A stretch of 25,431 nucleotides of DNA, taken from assembly GCA_015492195.1 (NCBI GenBank), contig WGFP01000187.1, positions 1 through 25,431 on the forward strand. The letters run 5' to 3'. A program made the position numbers and the translations under genes. This DNA comes from Acidiferrobacterales bacterium (GTDB lineage Bacteria > Pseudomonadota > Gammaproteobacteria > Acidiferrobacterales > Sulfurifustaceae). Below the pieces are notes generated by a model. The model did not search any database. It saw only the letters and a program-made list of their open reading frames with translations, and was not told where the DNA came from. This document shows positions 14,879 to 21,633 of this stretch, piece by piece; the stretch's first letter is position 1, and each line of letters starts with the position of its first letter.

Positions 14879-16921
14879 ATGGACCATCCGTTTCAACTTG
14901 TCAGTTCCTTTTCGCCCGCCGGCGACCAGCCCCAGGCGATTGACGCGCTGGTATCCGGTCTTGAAAGCGGTGAAGCCTGTCAAACGCTGCTGGGTGTCAC
15001 CGGCTCCGGTAAGACCTTCACCATCGCCAAGGTCATCGAGCGCGTACAGCGCCCGGCCTTGGTTCTGGCGCCGAACAAGACACTTGCCGCGCAACTGTAT
15101 TCCGAAATGCGCGATTTTTTTCCAAAAAACGCGGTGGAATACTTCGTGTCGTATTACGACTACTATCAGCCCGAGGCCTACGTGCCGGCGTCGGATACCT
15201 ATATAGAAAAGGACGCCTCGATCAACGAGCACATCGAGCAGATGCGCCTGTCGGCCACCAAGGCCCTGCTGGAACGCCCCGACACCATTATTGTCGCCAC
15301 TGTCTCTTCCATTTACGGCCTGGGGGACCCGTCTGCCTATCACGGCATGATTCTTCACCTGCGCCGCGGCGCGACGCTGGAGCAGCGCGCAATACTCAAA
15401 CGACTCGCCGAAATCCAGTACACGCGCAATGACTTTGAATTGCGCCGCGGGACCTTCCGCGTGCACGGCGACGTGATCGACATCTTTCCCGCGGAATCGG
15501 AGCGCCTGGCCGTACGTGTGGAACTCTTCGGCGACGACATTGAAAGCCTGGCGGAGTTCGACCCTTTAACCGGCGAGGTGGTCAATCGCCTGATTCGGAC
15601 CACGATTTACCCCAAAACCCATTACGTGACGCCGCGTGAAACCATCTTGCATGCCATTGAGCAGATTAAAGTGGAGTTACAGGAACGGCTGTCGGAATTG
15701 CGCGATCAGAACAAACTCGTCGAGGCGCAGCGTCTGGAGAGCCGCACCCTTTACGATCTCGAAATGATGCGTGAACTCGGCTACTGCACCGGTATTGAAA
15801 ACTATTCACGTTATCTCTCAGGGCGCGCGCCCGGCGAGCCGCCGCCCACCCTGATCGATTATTTGCCGGAAAACGCGCTGTTGGTAATCGATGAAAGCCA
15901 TGTGACCATCCCCCAGCTTGGGGGCATGTACCGCGGCGACCGGTCACGCAAGGAAACCTTGGTGGAGTACGGCTTCCGGCTGCCGTCGGCGCTCGACAAC
16001 CGCCCCTTGCGTTTTGACGAGTTCGAGCGTCTGATGCCGCAAACCATTTTCGTATCGGCGACGCCGGGGCCGTACGAGGCCGCGCGCACCAAGACCATCA
16101 TCGACCAGGTTGTGCGTCCGACCGGGCTGGTGGACCCGGAAGTCGAGGTCAGGCCGGTTGATGCCCAAGTGGATGATCTGCTGTCGGAGATCCGGCGCCG
16201 CACGGCGGCCGATGAACGCGTGCTCGTCACGACGCTCACCAAACGCATGGCCGAGGACCTGACCGAGTATTTCCACGAACACAACGTGCGGGTGCGTTAC
16301 CTGCATTCCGACATCGATACCGTCGAGCGCGCGGAAATCATTCGCGACCTGCGGGCGGGCGTTTTTGACGTGCTGGTCGGTATCAATCTGCTGCGCGAGG
16401 GACTGGATCTTCCCGAGGTCTCACTGGTGGCCATCCTCGATGCCGACAAGGAAGGTTTCCTGCGTTCCGCCCGTTCGTTGATCCAGACCATCGGCCGGGC
16501 GGCGCGCCACATTCACGGCAAGGCGATTCTTTATGCCGGTCACGTCACGGAATCGATGCGTACGGCCATCGACGAGACCGAGAGGCGTCGCCGCAAACAA
16601 TTGGCCCACAACCAGACGCACGGCATCACGCCGAAGGGCATTGTCAAAGCCGTGAAGGAAATGATTGACGGGGTGCAACCCGGTCCTCGCGCCAAGTCCT
16701 CGCGCAGGGGAAAGCGTGAATTCCTGATGGCGGCCGAAGAGGCGGAAACCTACGAGGCCATGGCCCCTGATGCCTTGGCGAAGCTGCTAAACCGGCTGGA
16801 GAAAGCAATGCACCGGCACGCGCGAAATCTTGAGTTTGAGCAGGCGGCGGCCCTGCGCGACAAGATTCATGCCTTGCGGGAGCATAATTTTGGCTTGGCT
16901 CGTGGGGGCATGCATCGCTGA
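14879..16921 (+). CDS. uvrB: UvrABC system protein B
   Basis: UvrB is the damage-verifying helicase-like subunit of nucleotide excision repair; it is loaded by UvrA and recruits UvrC. It has 680 residues (E. coli 673). Walker A is GVTGSGKT (39-46). The beta-hairpin that clamps DNA is YYDYYQPEAYVPASDTYIEK (92-111). A DESH box follows near residue 337. Helicase motifs VSATPG, RYLHSDID and QTIGRAARH come later. The C-terminal UVR coiled-coil, which binds UvrC, is near LLNRLEKAMHRHARNLEFEQ. The start is ATG at 14879. I see no CTGT-N8-ACAG SOS box in the upstream gap, unlike in E. coli. Confidence 0.97.
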   Translation: MDHPFQLVSSFSPAGDQPQAIDALVSGLESGEACQTLLGVTGSGKTFTIAKVIERVQRPALVLAPNKTLAAQLYSEMRDFFPKNAVEYFVSYYDYYQPEAYVPASDTYIEKDASINEHIEQMRLSATKALLERPDTIIVATVSSIYGLGDPSAYHGMILHLRRGATLEQRAILKRLAEIQYTRNDFELRRGTFRVHGDVIDIFPAESERLAVRVELFGDDIESLAEFDPLTGEVVNRLIRTTIYPKTHYVTPRETILHAIEQIKVELQERLSELRDQNKLVEAQRLESRTLYDLEMMRELGYCTGIENYSRYLSGRAPGEPPPTLIDYLPENALLVIDESHVTIPQLGGMYRGDRSRKETLVEYGFRLPSALDNRPLRFDEFERLMPQTIFVSATPGPYEAARTKTIIDQVVRPTGLVDPEVEVRPVDAQVDDLLSEIRRRTAADERVLVTTLTKRMAEDLTEYFHEHNVRVRYLHSDIDTVERAEIIRDLRAGVFDVLVGINLLREGLDLPEVSLVAILDADKEGFLRSARSLIQTIGRAARHIHGKAILYAGHVTESMRTAIDETERRRRKQLAHNQTHGITPKGIVKAVKEMIDGVQPGPRAKSSRRGKREFLMAAEEAETYEAMAPDALAKLLNRLEKAMHRHARNLEFEQAAALRDKIHALREHNFGLARGGMHR

Positions 16922-17125
16922 AATGGCCTGGAAATTGCAAGGGTTCTGCTATTGTTGGGTTGTCTTCGTAGTCCCATCAAAACGGGGGCGTGTTTCTCCG
17001 GCGCTCCCGAAAATACGGTATATACTGACAATAACGAGGGAGAGGTTTCCTAATTGCTGGTTAAGGCCGGCCGCAAAGGTGGACCATAACTTAGATCAGT
17101 TAAATCTGAAGGGTAGAGGTGCTTT

Positions 17126-18061
17126 ATGAGGCAATTTATTAAGTTAATTGCAGCGACGGGTGTCGCGGCGAACCTACTCCTGTTTTCCGGTTTCGGTGTC
17201 CAGGCCGCGGAAAAGAAACTCACCTGGGCCGGTTGCGGTATCTCCAAAAAGGCCTTCATGACGGAAATGGCGGCCGCCTACAAAAAGAAAACCGGGGTGG
17301 AAATCACTCTGCAAGGGGGTGGAGCGACCAAGGGAATCCGTCAAGTGGCGGCGCGTAAAGTCGATTTAGGGGGCACCTGTCGGCACCTTATCGAAGATCC
17401 GACCACCCTGACCACGCTCGCGAAAGAGCGGCGGGTGCAGCTGACACCGGTGGCCTGGGACGCGCTGGTGGTTCTGGTGCATCCGGATAACCCGGTGGAC
17501 AACGTCACCATGGACCAGGTGCGGGCGATCTACACGGGCAAAATCACCAACTGGAAACAGCTGGGCGGAAACGATGCCCCGATCGAGCTCTATGTCCGTC
17601 GCGGCAAGATCTCCGGTGTCGGCCGGACGCTGCGCGAGTTGATATTCAGCAACTATGCCCAAGAGTTCGTCGCCAAGTACGTCGTCAAGTCATCAGGACC
17701 TCTGGAAAAGGGTATTCAAAAGAATATTAATGGGATCGGGATCAGCGGTATCAGCAGCGCCAAACGGCGCAAGGTCAAACTCCTCAAGCTGGAGGGCAAG
17801 GAACCGAGTTACGAGAATATTAAAAACGGTTCCTATCTGTTGTATCGCCCGCTCTATCTGGCGGTACACATGCAAAATACCGATCCGGAAGTGAAGAAGT
17901 TCCGCTACTTTGTCATGAGCGAAGAGGGCAAGCAGATCATGCGCAACGTGGGCACCGTGCCGTACGAAGACGCCATTCCGCTGTGGCTGAAATATCTGGA
18001 TCAGCAGAATAAGGCGCTGGCGAGAGGGTTGAGACAAGAAGCGCCTACATCCAAAAGATAA
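17126..18061 (+). CDS. PstS-like periplasmic solute-binding protein
   Basis: This is a 311-residue secreted protein of the phosphate-type (PBP-like) binding-protein superfamily. The signal peptide covers about 1-28, ending VQAA before EKKLTWAG. The PstS-like layout is clear: a first ligand loop at WAGCGISKKAF, a second at GGGATKGI (64-71), then DLGGTCRH (80-87). QVRAIYTGKITNWKQLGG (131-148) is typical of the family, followed by YVRRGKISGVGRTL and GIGISGISSAKRR. The usual Ser/Thr phosphate ligands are altered, and two Cys residues (37 and 85) sit in the binding loops, so phosphate may not be the ligand. No pstCAB or phoU is adjacent. The 204-base upstream gap has only a weak -10 (TATACT, 17021-17026). 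Confidence 0.82.
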   Translation: MRQFIKLIAATGVAANLLLFSGFGVQAAEKKLTWAGCGISKKAFMTEMAAAYKKKTGVEITLQGGGATKGIRQVAARKVDLGGTCRHLIEDPTTLTTLAKERRVQLTPVAWDALVVLVHPDNPVDNVTMDQVRAIYTGKITNWKQLGGNDAPIELYVRRGKISGVGRTLRELIFSNYAQEFVAKYVVKSSGPLEKGIQKNINGIGISGISSAKRRKVKLLKLEGKEPSYENIKNGSYLLYRPLYLAVHMQNTDPEVKKFRYFVMSEEGKQIMRNVGTVPYEDAIPLWLKYLDQQNKALARGLRQEAPTSKR

Positions 18062-18078
18062 ACGACCCTTCTAAAAAC

Positions 18079-18108
18079 TTGTTGGCAATCGCTGAGTTAT
18101 GCTATTTT
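18079..18108 (+). promoter_or_regulatory. Candidate stable-RNA promoter of tRNA-Val
   Basis: TTGTTG (18079-18084) or TTGGCA (18082-18087) lies 18 or 15 bases before TATTTT (18103-18108). A GC-rich discriminator (TCGCGCC) follows, as in stringently controlled tRNA promoters. The mature tRNA begins 15 bases downstream of the -10. Confidence 0.45.
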
Positions 18109-18122
18109 TCGCGCCTGTTTTC

Positions 18123-18197
18123 AGGCGCGTAGCTCAGTGGTAGAGCACTATCTTGACATGGTAGTGGTCGGTGGTTCGATCCCACTCGCGCCTACCA
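18123..18197 (+). tRNA. tRNA-Val (anticodon GAC)
   Basis: The sequence folds fully: acceptor AGGCGCG with CGCGCCT, D-stem GCTC/GAGC, anticodon stem CTATC/GGTAG around loop TTGACAT with GAC at 18155-18157, a T-arm with loop TTCGATC, discriminator A and an encoded CCA. Total 75 bases. It lies 89 bases before thrS with no terminator between, so a tRNA-mRNA cotranscript is likely. Confidence 0.96.
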
Positions 18198-18244
18198 GTT
18201 TTACGCCCTAACGGATGAGAGGATATTCGTGAAAAACCTGTTAC

Positions 18245-18265
18245 GCGGCCATTCGTAGCGGCCGC
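18245..18265 (+). promoter_or_regulatory. thrS translational operator: tRNA-Thr anticodon-arm mimic
   Basis: GCGGCC (18245-18250) pairs with GGCCGC (18260-18265). With an A-C apposition closing it, the loop is the seven bases TTCGTAG. This copies an anticodon loop: T at the position of U33, CGT in place of a threonine anticodon, then A at 37. CGT lies 33-31 bases before the thrS ATG. In E. coli, ThrRS binds such an arm in its own mRNA leader to repress translation. A second ATTCGT lies 26 bases upstream (18225-18230) and may be the second binding arm, though its stem is weak. Confidence 0.65.
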
Positions 18266-18286
18266 CACTGACGCAAAGAGCCGGAC

Positions 18287-20212
18287 ATGCCAACAATCAC
18301 TCTGCCTGACGGCAGTCGTCGTAATTATCCTAAACCACTAACTATCGCGGAAATCGCCGCGGATATCGGCCCGGGGCTGGCCAAAAGCGCGCTGGCGGGC
18401 CGGGTGAACGGCAGGCTGGTCGATACGTCTTTTCGCCTTGAGCGGGACGCCTCGGTGGCCATCATTACTGACCGGGACCCCGAGGGACTGGAAATACTCC
18501 GCCATTCCACGGCGCATCTGCTGGCGCAGGCGGTCAAAGAGCTGTTTCCCGAGGCTCAGGTGACCATCGGCCCGGTTATTGAGAACGGCTTCTACTATGA
18601 TTTTGCCTACTCGCGGGGATTCACCGAAGACGATCTTCAAGCAATCGAAAAACGCATGCATGAAATCAGCAAGCGGGACTACCCGGTCGAGCGTACGGTC
18701 ATGCCCCGCGAGGAGGCGATCCGGTTTTTTCGCGAACAGGGTGAAGAATACAAGGCCCAAATCATTGAAGCGATTCCCGTCGAGGAGGAGGTCTCGCTCT
18801 ATCGCCAGGGCGACTTCGTCGACCTGTGCCGTGGGCCGCATGTGCCCAACACCGGCAAGCTCAAGGTATTTAAACTCATGAAGGTGGCGGGCGCCTACTG
18901 GCGCGGCGATTCCAAAAACGAGATGCTCGCGCGCATTTACGGCACCGCTTGGCCGGATAAAAAGGCGCTTACCGCCTATTTGCATCGCCTGGAAGAAGCC
19001 GAAAAGCGGGATCATCGCAAACTCGGACGCCGGCTCGACCTGTTCCATACTCAGGAAGAGGCGCCGGGCATGGTGTTCTGGCATGACCGCGGCTGGCGCG
19101 TTTATCAACAGATTGTTCACTATATCCGCGCGCTGTTACGGGAGCATGGATACCTGGAGGTGCACACGCCGCAAATGGTGGATCGCTCACTGTGGGAAAA
19201 ATCCGGCCACTGGGACAAGTTCCATGACGAGATGTTCATCACCGAGTCGGAGAAACGGCTGTATGCCGTCAAACCGATGAACTGCCCGTGCCACGTACAA
19301 ATCTACAATCAGGGTCTGAAGAGCTATCGCGATCTGCCGCTGCGCATGGCGGAGTTCGGTTCCTGTCACCGCAACGAGCCGTCCGGCACCCTGCATGGCC
19401 TGATGCGTCTGCGCCATTTTGTGCAGGATGACGCCCATATATTTTGCACCGAGAATCAGATCCAAGCCGAGGTGTCGGCCTTCATTGACCTGTTGTATCA
19501 CGTCTATGCCGACTTTGGTTTCAAAGACATTATCGTCAAGTTATCGACCCGCCCGGTGAACCGGGTCGGCTCCGACGAGATCTGGACCAAGGCGGAGCAT
19601 GCCCTGGAGCACGCATTGAACGCCAAAGGTCTTGCCTGGAACTTGCAGCCGGGGGAGGGCGCCTTCTACGGGCCGAAAATCGATTTTTCCCTGAAAGATT
19701 GTCTTGAACGTATCTGGCAGTGCGGCACAATCCAGGTGGACTTTTCCATGCCCGGCCGGCTCGGCGCTTCCTACATCGCCGAGGACGGCAGCAAACAGGT
19801 CCCGGTGATGCTGCACCGCGCCATTCTGGGATCGTTGGAGCGGTTTATCGGTATCCTGATCGAAGAATACGCCGGCGCCTTCCCGGCCTGGCTGGCCCCG
19901 GTCCAGGCCGTTATCCTGACGATTACCGACCAGCAGCAGGAATATGCCCGGAAAATCGAGAAAACCTTGAAAAAACAGGGCCTCAGGGTCGAATCCGACT
20001 TGAGAAACGAAAAAATCGGCTTTAAAATCCGCGAACACACAATACAGCGCATTCCCTATCTATTGGTGGTAGGTCAAAGGGAGGCACTGGACGGTACCCT
20101 AGCCGTGCGCACGCGTAAGGGTGAGGATATGGGCGCCATGACACCGGAGGCGTTCACCAAAATGCTCACCAAGGAGATCGCGGGCCGCGGCGTTAATATT
20201 TTGGAGGAATAG
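18287..20212 (+). CDS. thrS: Threonyl-tRNA synthetase
   Basis: This class II synthetase charges tRNA-Thr and edits mischarged Ser. It has 641 residues, the family length. The TGS domain is 1-61. The editing domain has His73 and His77 in HSTAHLLAQ and Cys181/His185 in CRGPH. The catalytic core has the zinc-site MNCPCHVQ, motif 2 around EFGSCHRNEPSGTLHGL and motif 3 in LHRAILGSLERFIGILIEEY. A C-terminal anticodon-binding domain starts near AWLAPVQAVIL. The ATG at 18287 is preceded by AAAGAG. The leader carries an apparent autoregulatory operator. It is the first protein gene of the thrS-infC-rpmI-rplT-pheS-pheT-ihfA cluster. Confidence 0.98.
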   Translation: MPTITLPDGSRRNYPKPLTIAEIAADIGPGLAKSALAGRVNGRLVDTSFRLERDASVAIITDRDPEGLEILRHSTAHLLAQAVKELFPEAQVTIGPVIENGFYYDFAYSRGFTEDDLQAIEKRMHEISKRDYPVERTVMPREEAIRFFREQGEEYKAQIIEAIPVEEEVSLYRQGDFVDLCRGPHVPNTGKLKVFKLMKVAGAYWRGDSKNEMLARIYGTAWPDKKALTAYLHRLEEAEKRDHRKLGRRLDLFHTQEEAPGMVFWHDRGWRVYQQIVHYIRALLREHGYLEVHTPQMVDRSLWEKSGHWDKFHDEMFITESEKRLYAVKPMNCPCHVQIYNQGLKSYRDLPLRMAEFGSCHRNEPSGTLHGLMRLRHFVQDDAHIFCTENQIQAEVSAFIDLLYHVYADFGFKDIIVKLSTRPVNRVGSDEIWTKAEHALEHALNAKGLAWNLQPGEGAFYGPKIDFSLKDCLERIWQCGTIQVDFSMPGRLGASYIAEDGSKQVPVMLHRAILGSLERFIGILIEEYAGAFPAWLAPVQAVILTITDQQQEYARKIEKTLKKQGLRVESDLRNEKIGFKIREHTIQRIPYLLVVGQREALDGTLAVRTRKGEDMGAMTPEAFTKMLTKEIAGRGVNILEE

Positions 20213-20216
20213 CAAC

Positions 20217-20735
20217 ATCGCGGCAGACAAAGAGGTTCGAATAAACGGGCGGATTACCGCACCGAAGGTCAGGGTGATCGGCAATGACGGCCAACAGATA
20301 GGCATCCTTTCTTTAAGGGAGGCCCTGCATAAAGCCGAGGAGGCCGGCCTTGATCTGGTAGAGATCTCACCTACCGCCTCGCCTCCCGTCTGCCGCATCA
20401 TGAATTACGGCAAATATCAGTACGAGGAAAGCAAACGCAAGCACGCAGCCAAAAAGAAACAAAAACAGATACAAGTTAAGGAGATCAAATTCCGTCCCGG
20501 GACGGACGTAGGGGATTATCAGGTCAAACTGCGCAACCTGATACGTTTCCTGGAAAACGGGGACAAGGCGAAAGTCACTTTACGTTTTCGTGGGCGCGAG
20601 ATGGCTCACCAGGAACTGGGAGTTCAGTTGCTACAGCGCGTTGAAAACGACCTCAAGGAATACGGAACCGTGGAACAGCACCCACGCCTTGAGGGAAGAC
20701 AGATGGTGATGATCATCAGCCCCATCAAACGTTAG
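20217..20735 (+). CDS. infC: Translation initiation factor IF-3 (AUC start)
   Basis: IF-3 binds the 30S subunit, prevents 50S joining and rejects non-canonical start codons. The first conventional start (GTG at 20274) would remove the N-terminal residues, but the frame is open upstream and encodes EVRINGRITAPKVRVIG, which is normal IF-3 sequence. ATC at 20217 gives 172 residues (E. coli 180) and has GGAGGA (20203-20208) eight bases upstream. ATA at 20241 is a weaker option. E. coli infC uses the rare AUU for IF-3 autoregulation, so a near-cognate start fits. The C-terminal half has VKEIKFRPGTDVGDYQVKL and FRGREMAHQELG. It begins four bases after the thrS stop. Confidence 0.93.
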   Translation: MAADKEVRINGRITAPKVRVIGNDGQQIGILSLREALHKAEEAGLDLVEISPTASPPVCRIMNYGKYQYEESKRKHAAKKKQKQIQVKEIKFRPGTDVGDYQVKLRNLIRFLENGDKAKVTLRFRGREMAHQELGVQLLQRVENDLKEYGTVEQHPRLEGRQMVMIISPIKR

Positions 20736-20775
20736 TCGGCATACGGCTGATCAATATAAATATTGTAGCGTCTTC

Positions 20776-20794
20776 GTGGGCAGTGCCTGTCCAC
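20776..20794 (+). promoter_or_regulatory. Hairpin in the infC-rpmI gap, possible L20 control site
   Basis: GTGGGCAG (20776-20783) pairs with CTGTCCAC (20787-20794) over a three-base loop, with one G-T pair. It lies 28 bases before rpmI. In E. coli, L20 represses rpmI-rplT through a structured leader in this gap. The location fits, but I cannot show the L20-binding features. Confidence 0.3.
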
Positions 20795-20822
20795 CGGACG
20801 TGAGAATGCGGAGTATTCAAAG

Positions 20823-21020
20823 ATGCCCAAGCTTAAAACCAACCGCGGCGCGGCCAAGCGGTTTAAGAAAACCGCGGGTGGCGGCTTTAAACGCAGTCGC
20901 TCACATCTAAGACACATTCTTACCAAGAAACGTACCAAACGGAAACGCCACCTGCGTGGCGGCGCGTCGGTACATGGCTCCGATGTCGCGCAGGTGGCGC
21001 GCATGTTGCCGCACAGTTAA
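20823..21020 (+). CDS. rpmI: 50S ribosomal protein L35
   Basis: L35 is a small basic protein of the large ribosomal subunit. Its 65 residues match the family, beginning PKLKTNRGAAKRFKKTAGGG and ending with a basic stretch typical of L35 (RSHLRHILTKKRTKRKRHLR). GCGGAG lies nine bases before the ATG. It precedes rplT by 14 bases, the invariant bacterial pair; in E. coli the two are translationally coupled and both repressed by L20. Confidence 0.97.
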   Translation: MPKLKTNRGAAKRFKKTAGGGFKRSRSHLRHILTKKRTKRKRHLRGGASVHGSDVAQVARMLPHS

Positions 21021-21034
21021 GGGGGGAGACAACG

Positions 21035-21394
21035 ATGCCACGTGTAAAACGCGGAGTCACCTCCAGTGCGCGCCATAAAAAAACCCTGTCGCGCGCGAAG
21101 GGCTATTATGGTGCACGCCGAAAAACTATCCGGGTTGCCAAGCAGGCCGTCGCCAAGGCGGAACAATACGCATACCGCGACCGTCGCGTGCGTAAGCGCG
21201 AATTCCGTGCTTTGTGGATTGCGCGCATCAATGCCGCCGCGCGTGAAAGCGGTCTCAGCTACAGCCGGTTCATAAACGGGCTCAACAAGGCTGCGATAGA
21301 AATCGACCGGAAAATGTTGGCCGATATCGCAGTGCGCGACAAGAAAGCCTTTTCCGCTCTAGCCGATAAAGCCAAGGCAGCGCTCTCGGGCTGA
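21035..21394 (+). CDS. rplT: 50S ribosomal protein L20
   Basis: L20 is an early-assembly protein of the large subunit that binds 23S rRNA and, in E. coli, its own operon mRNA. Its 119 residues match the family. The extended basic N-terminus starts PRVKRGVTSSARHKKTLSRA and continues KGYYGARRKTIRVAKQAV. The globular C-terminal part has RDRRVRKREFRALWIARINA and SRFINGLNKAAIEIDRKMLA. A GGGGGGAG ribosome-binding site precedes the ATG. A strong terminator follows 45 bases after the stop. Confidence 0.98.
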   Translation: MPRVKRGVTSSARHKKTLSRAKGYYGARRKTIRVAKQAVAKAEQYAYRDRRVRKREFRALWIARINAAARESGLSYSRFINGLNKAAIEIDRKMLADIAVRDKKAFSALADKAKAALSG

Positions 21395-21439
21395 TCTCCG
21401 GGCAACCGTCCTTGCTGTATTTAGGTCGATAAGTTTTAC

Positions 21440-21471
21440 AAAGGGAAAGGTTTTCGACCTTTCCCTTTTTT
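21440..21471 (+). terminator. Intrinsic terminator after rplT
   Basis: AAAGGGAAAGGT (21440-21451) pairs perfectly over 12 bases with its complement at 21457-21468 around a five-base loop, ending in a run of T's to 21471. It separates infC-rpmI-rplT from pheS-pheT-ihfA, so pheS must have its own promoter or depend on readthrough. Confidence 0.9.
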
Positions 21472-21498
21472 GTTCGCGGAAGAAATCTTTATTTTTTT

Positions 21499-21588
21499 AT
21501 AGACAGGATTTACAGGACGAACGAGAACAACTTCTAAATACATTTATTTGATTTACCTAATCTTGTAAATCCTGTTAATCCTGTCTAT
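21499..21588. repeat. Palindromic intergenic repeat (ATCCTGTTAATCCTGTCTAT type)
   Basis: A 19-base arm at 21499-21517 (starting ATAGACAGGATT) is repeated in inverted form at 21570-21588 with one mismatch, around an AT-rich loop of 52 bases. The right arm continues a ninefold period: TAATCTTGT, AAATCCTGT, TAATCCTGT (21558-21584). It fills the gap between the rplT terminator and pheS. From memory, close variants occur as dispersed intergenic repeats in unrelated bacteria. Weak promoter elements within it (TTGTAA 21563, TATTTC 21586, 17 apart) could serve pheS. Confidence 0.75.
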
Positions 21589-21633
21589 TTCGTTGTTTTT
21601 CTAAATTGCATTTAGCATGAGGTAGTTTGTATC

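Noticed and set aside
15666..16940. Long antisense frames across uvrB
   Set aside because: They are a by-product of GC-rich codon usage opposite a clear UvrB; no domain or start signal supports them.
16922..17125. Pho box upstream of the PstS-like gene
   Set aside because: CTGACA occurs once at 17025, but no second CTGTCA-like half at the expected 11-base spacing is present. An 8-base stem at 16983-17009 has no T tail, so it is not called a terminator.
18338..20052. Antisense frames of 100-260 codons across thrS
   Set aside because: They are shadows of the thrS reading frame with no supporting start signals or motifs.
21395..21633. pheST attenuator with a phenylalanine-rich leader peptide
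   Set aside because: A terminator is present but I found no start-codon frame rich in TTT/TTC before it; the only tiny frame (TTG near 21412) has no Phe. It is better explained as the rplT terminator.
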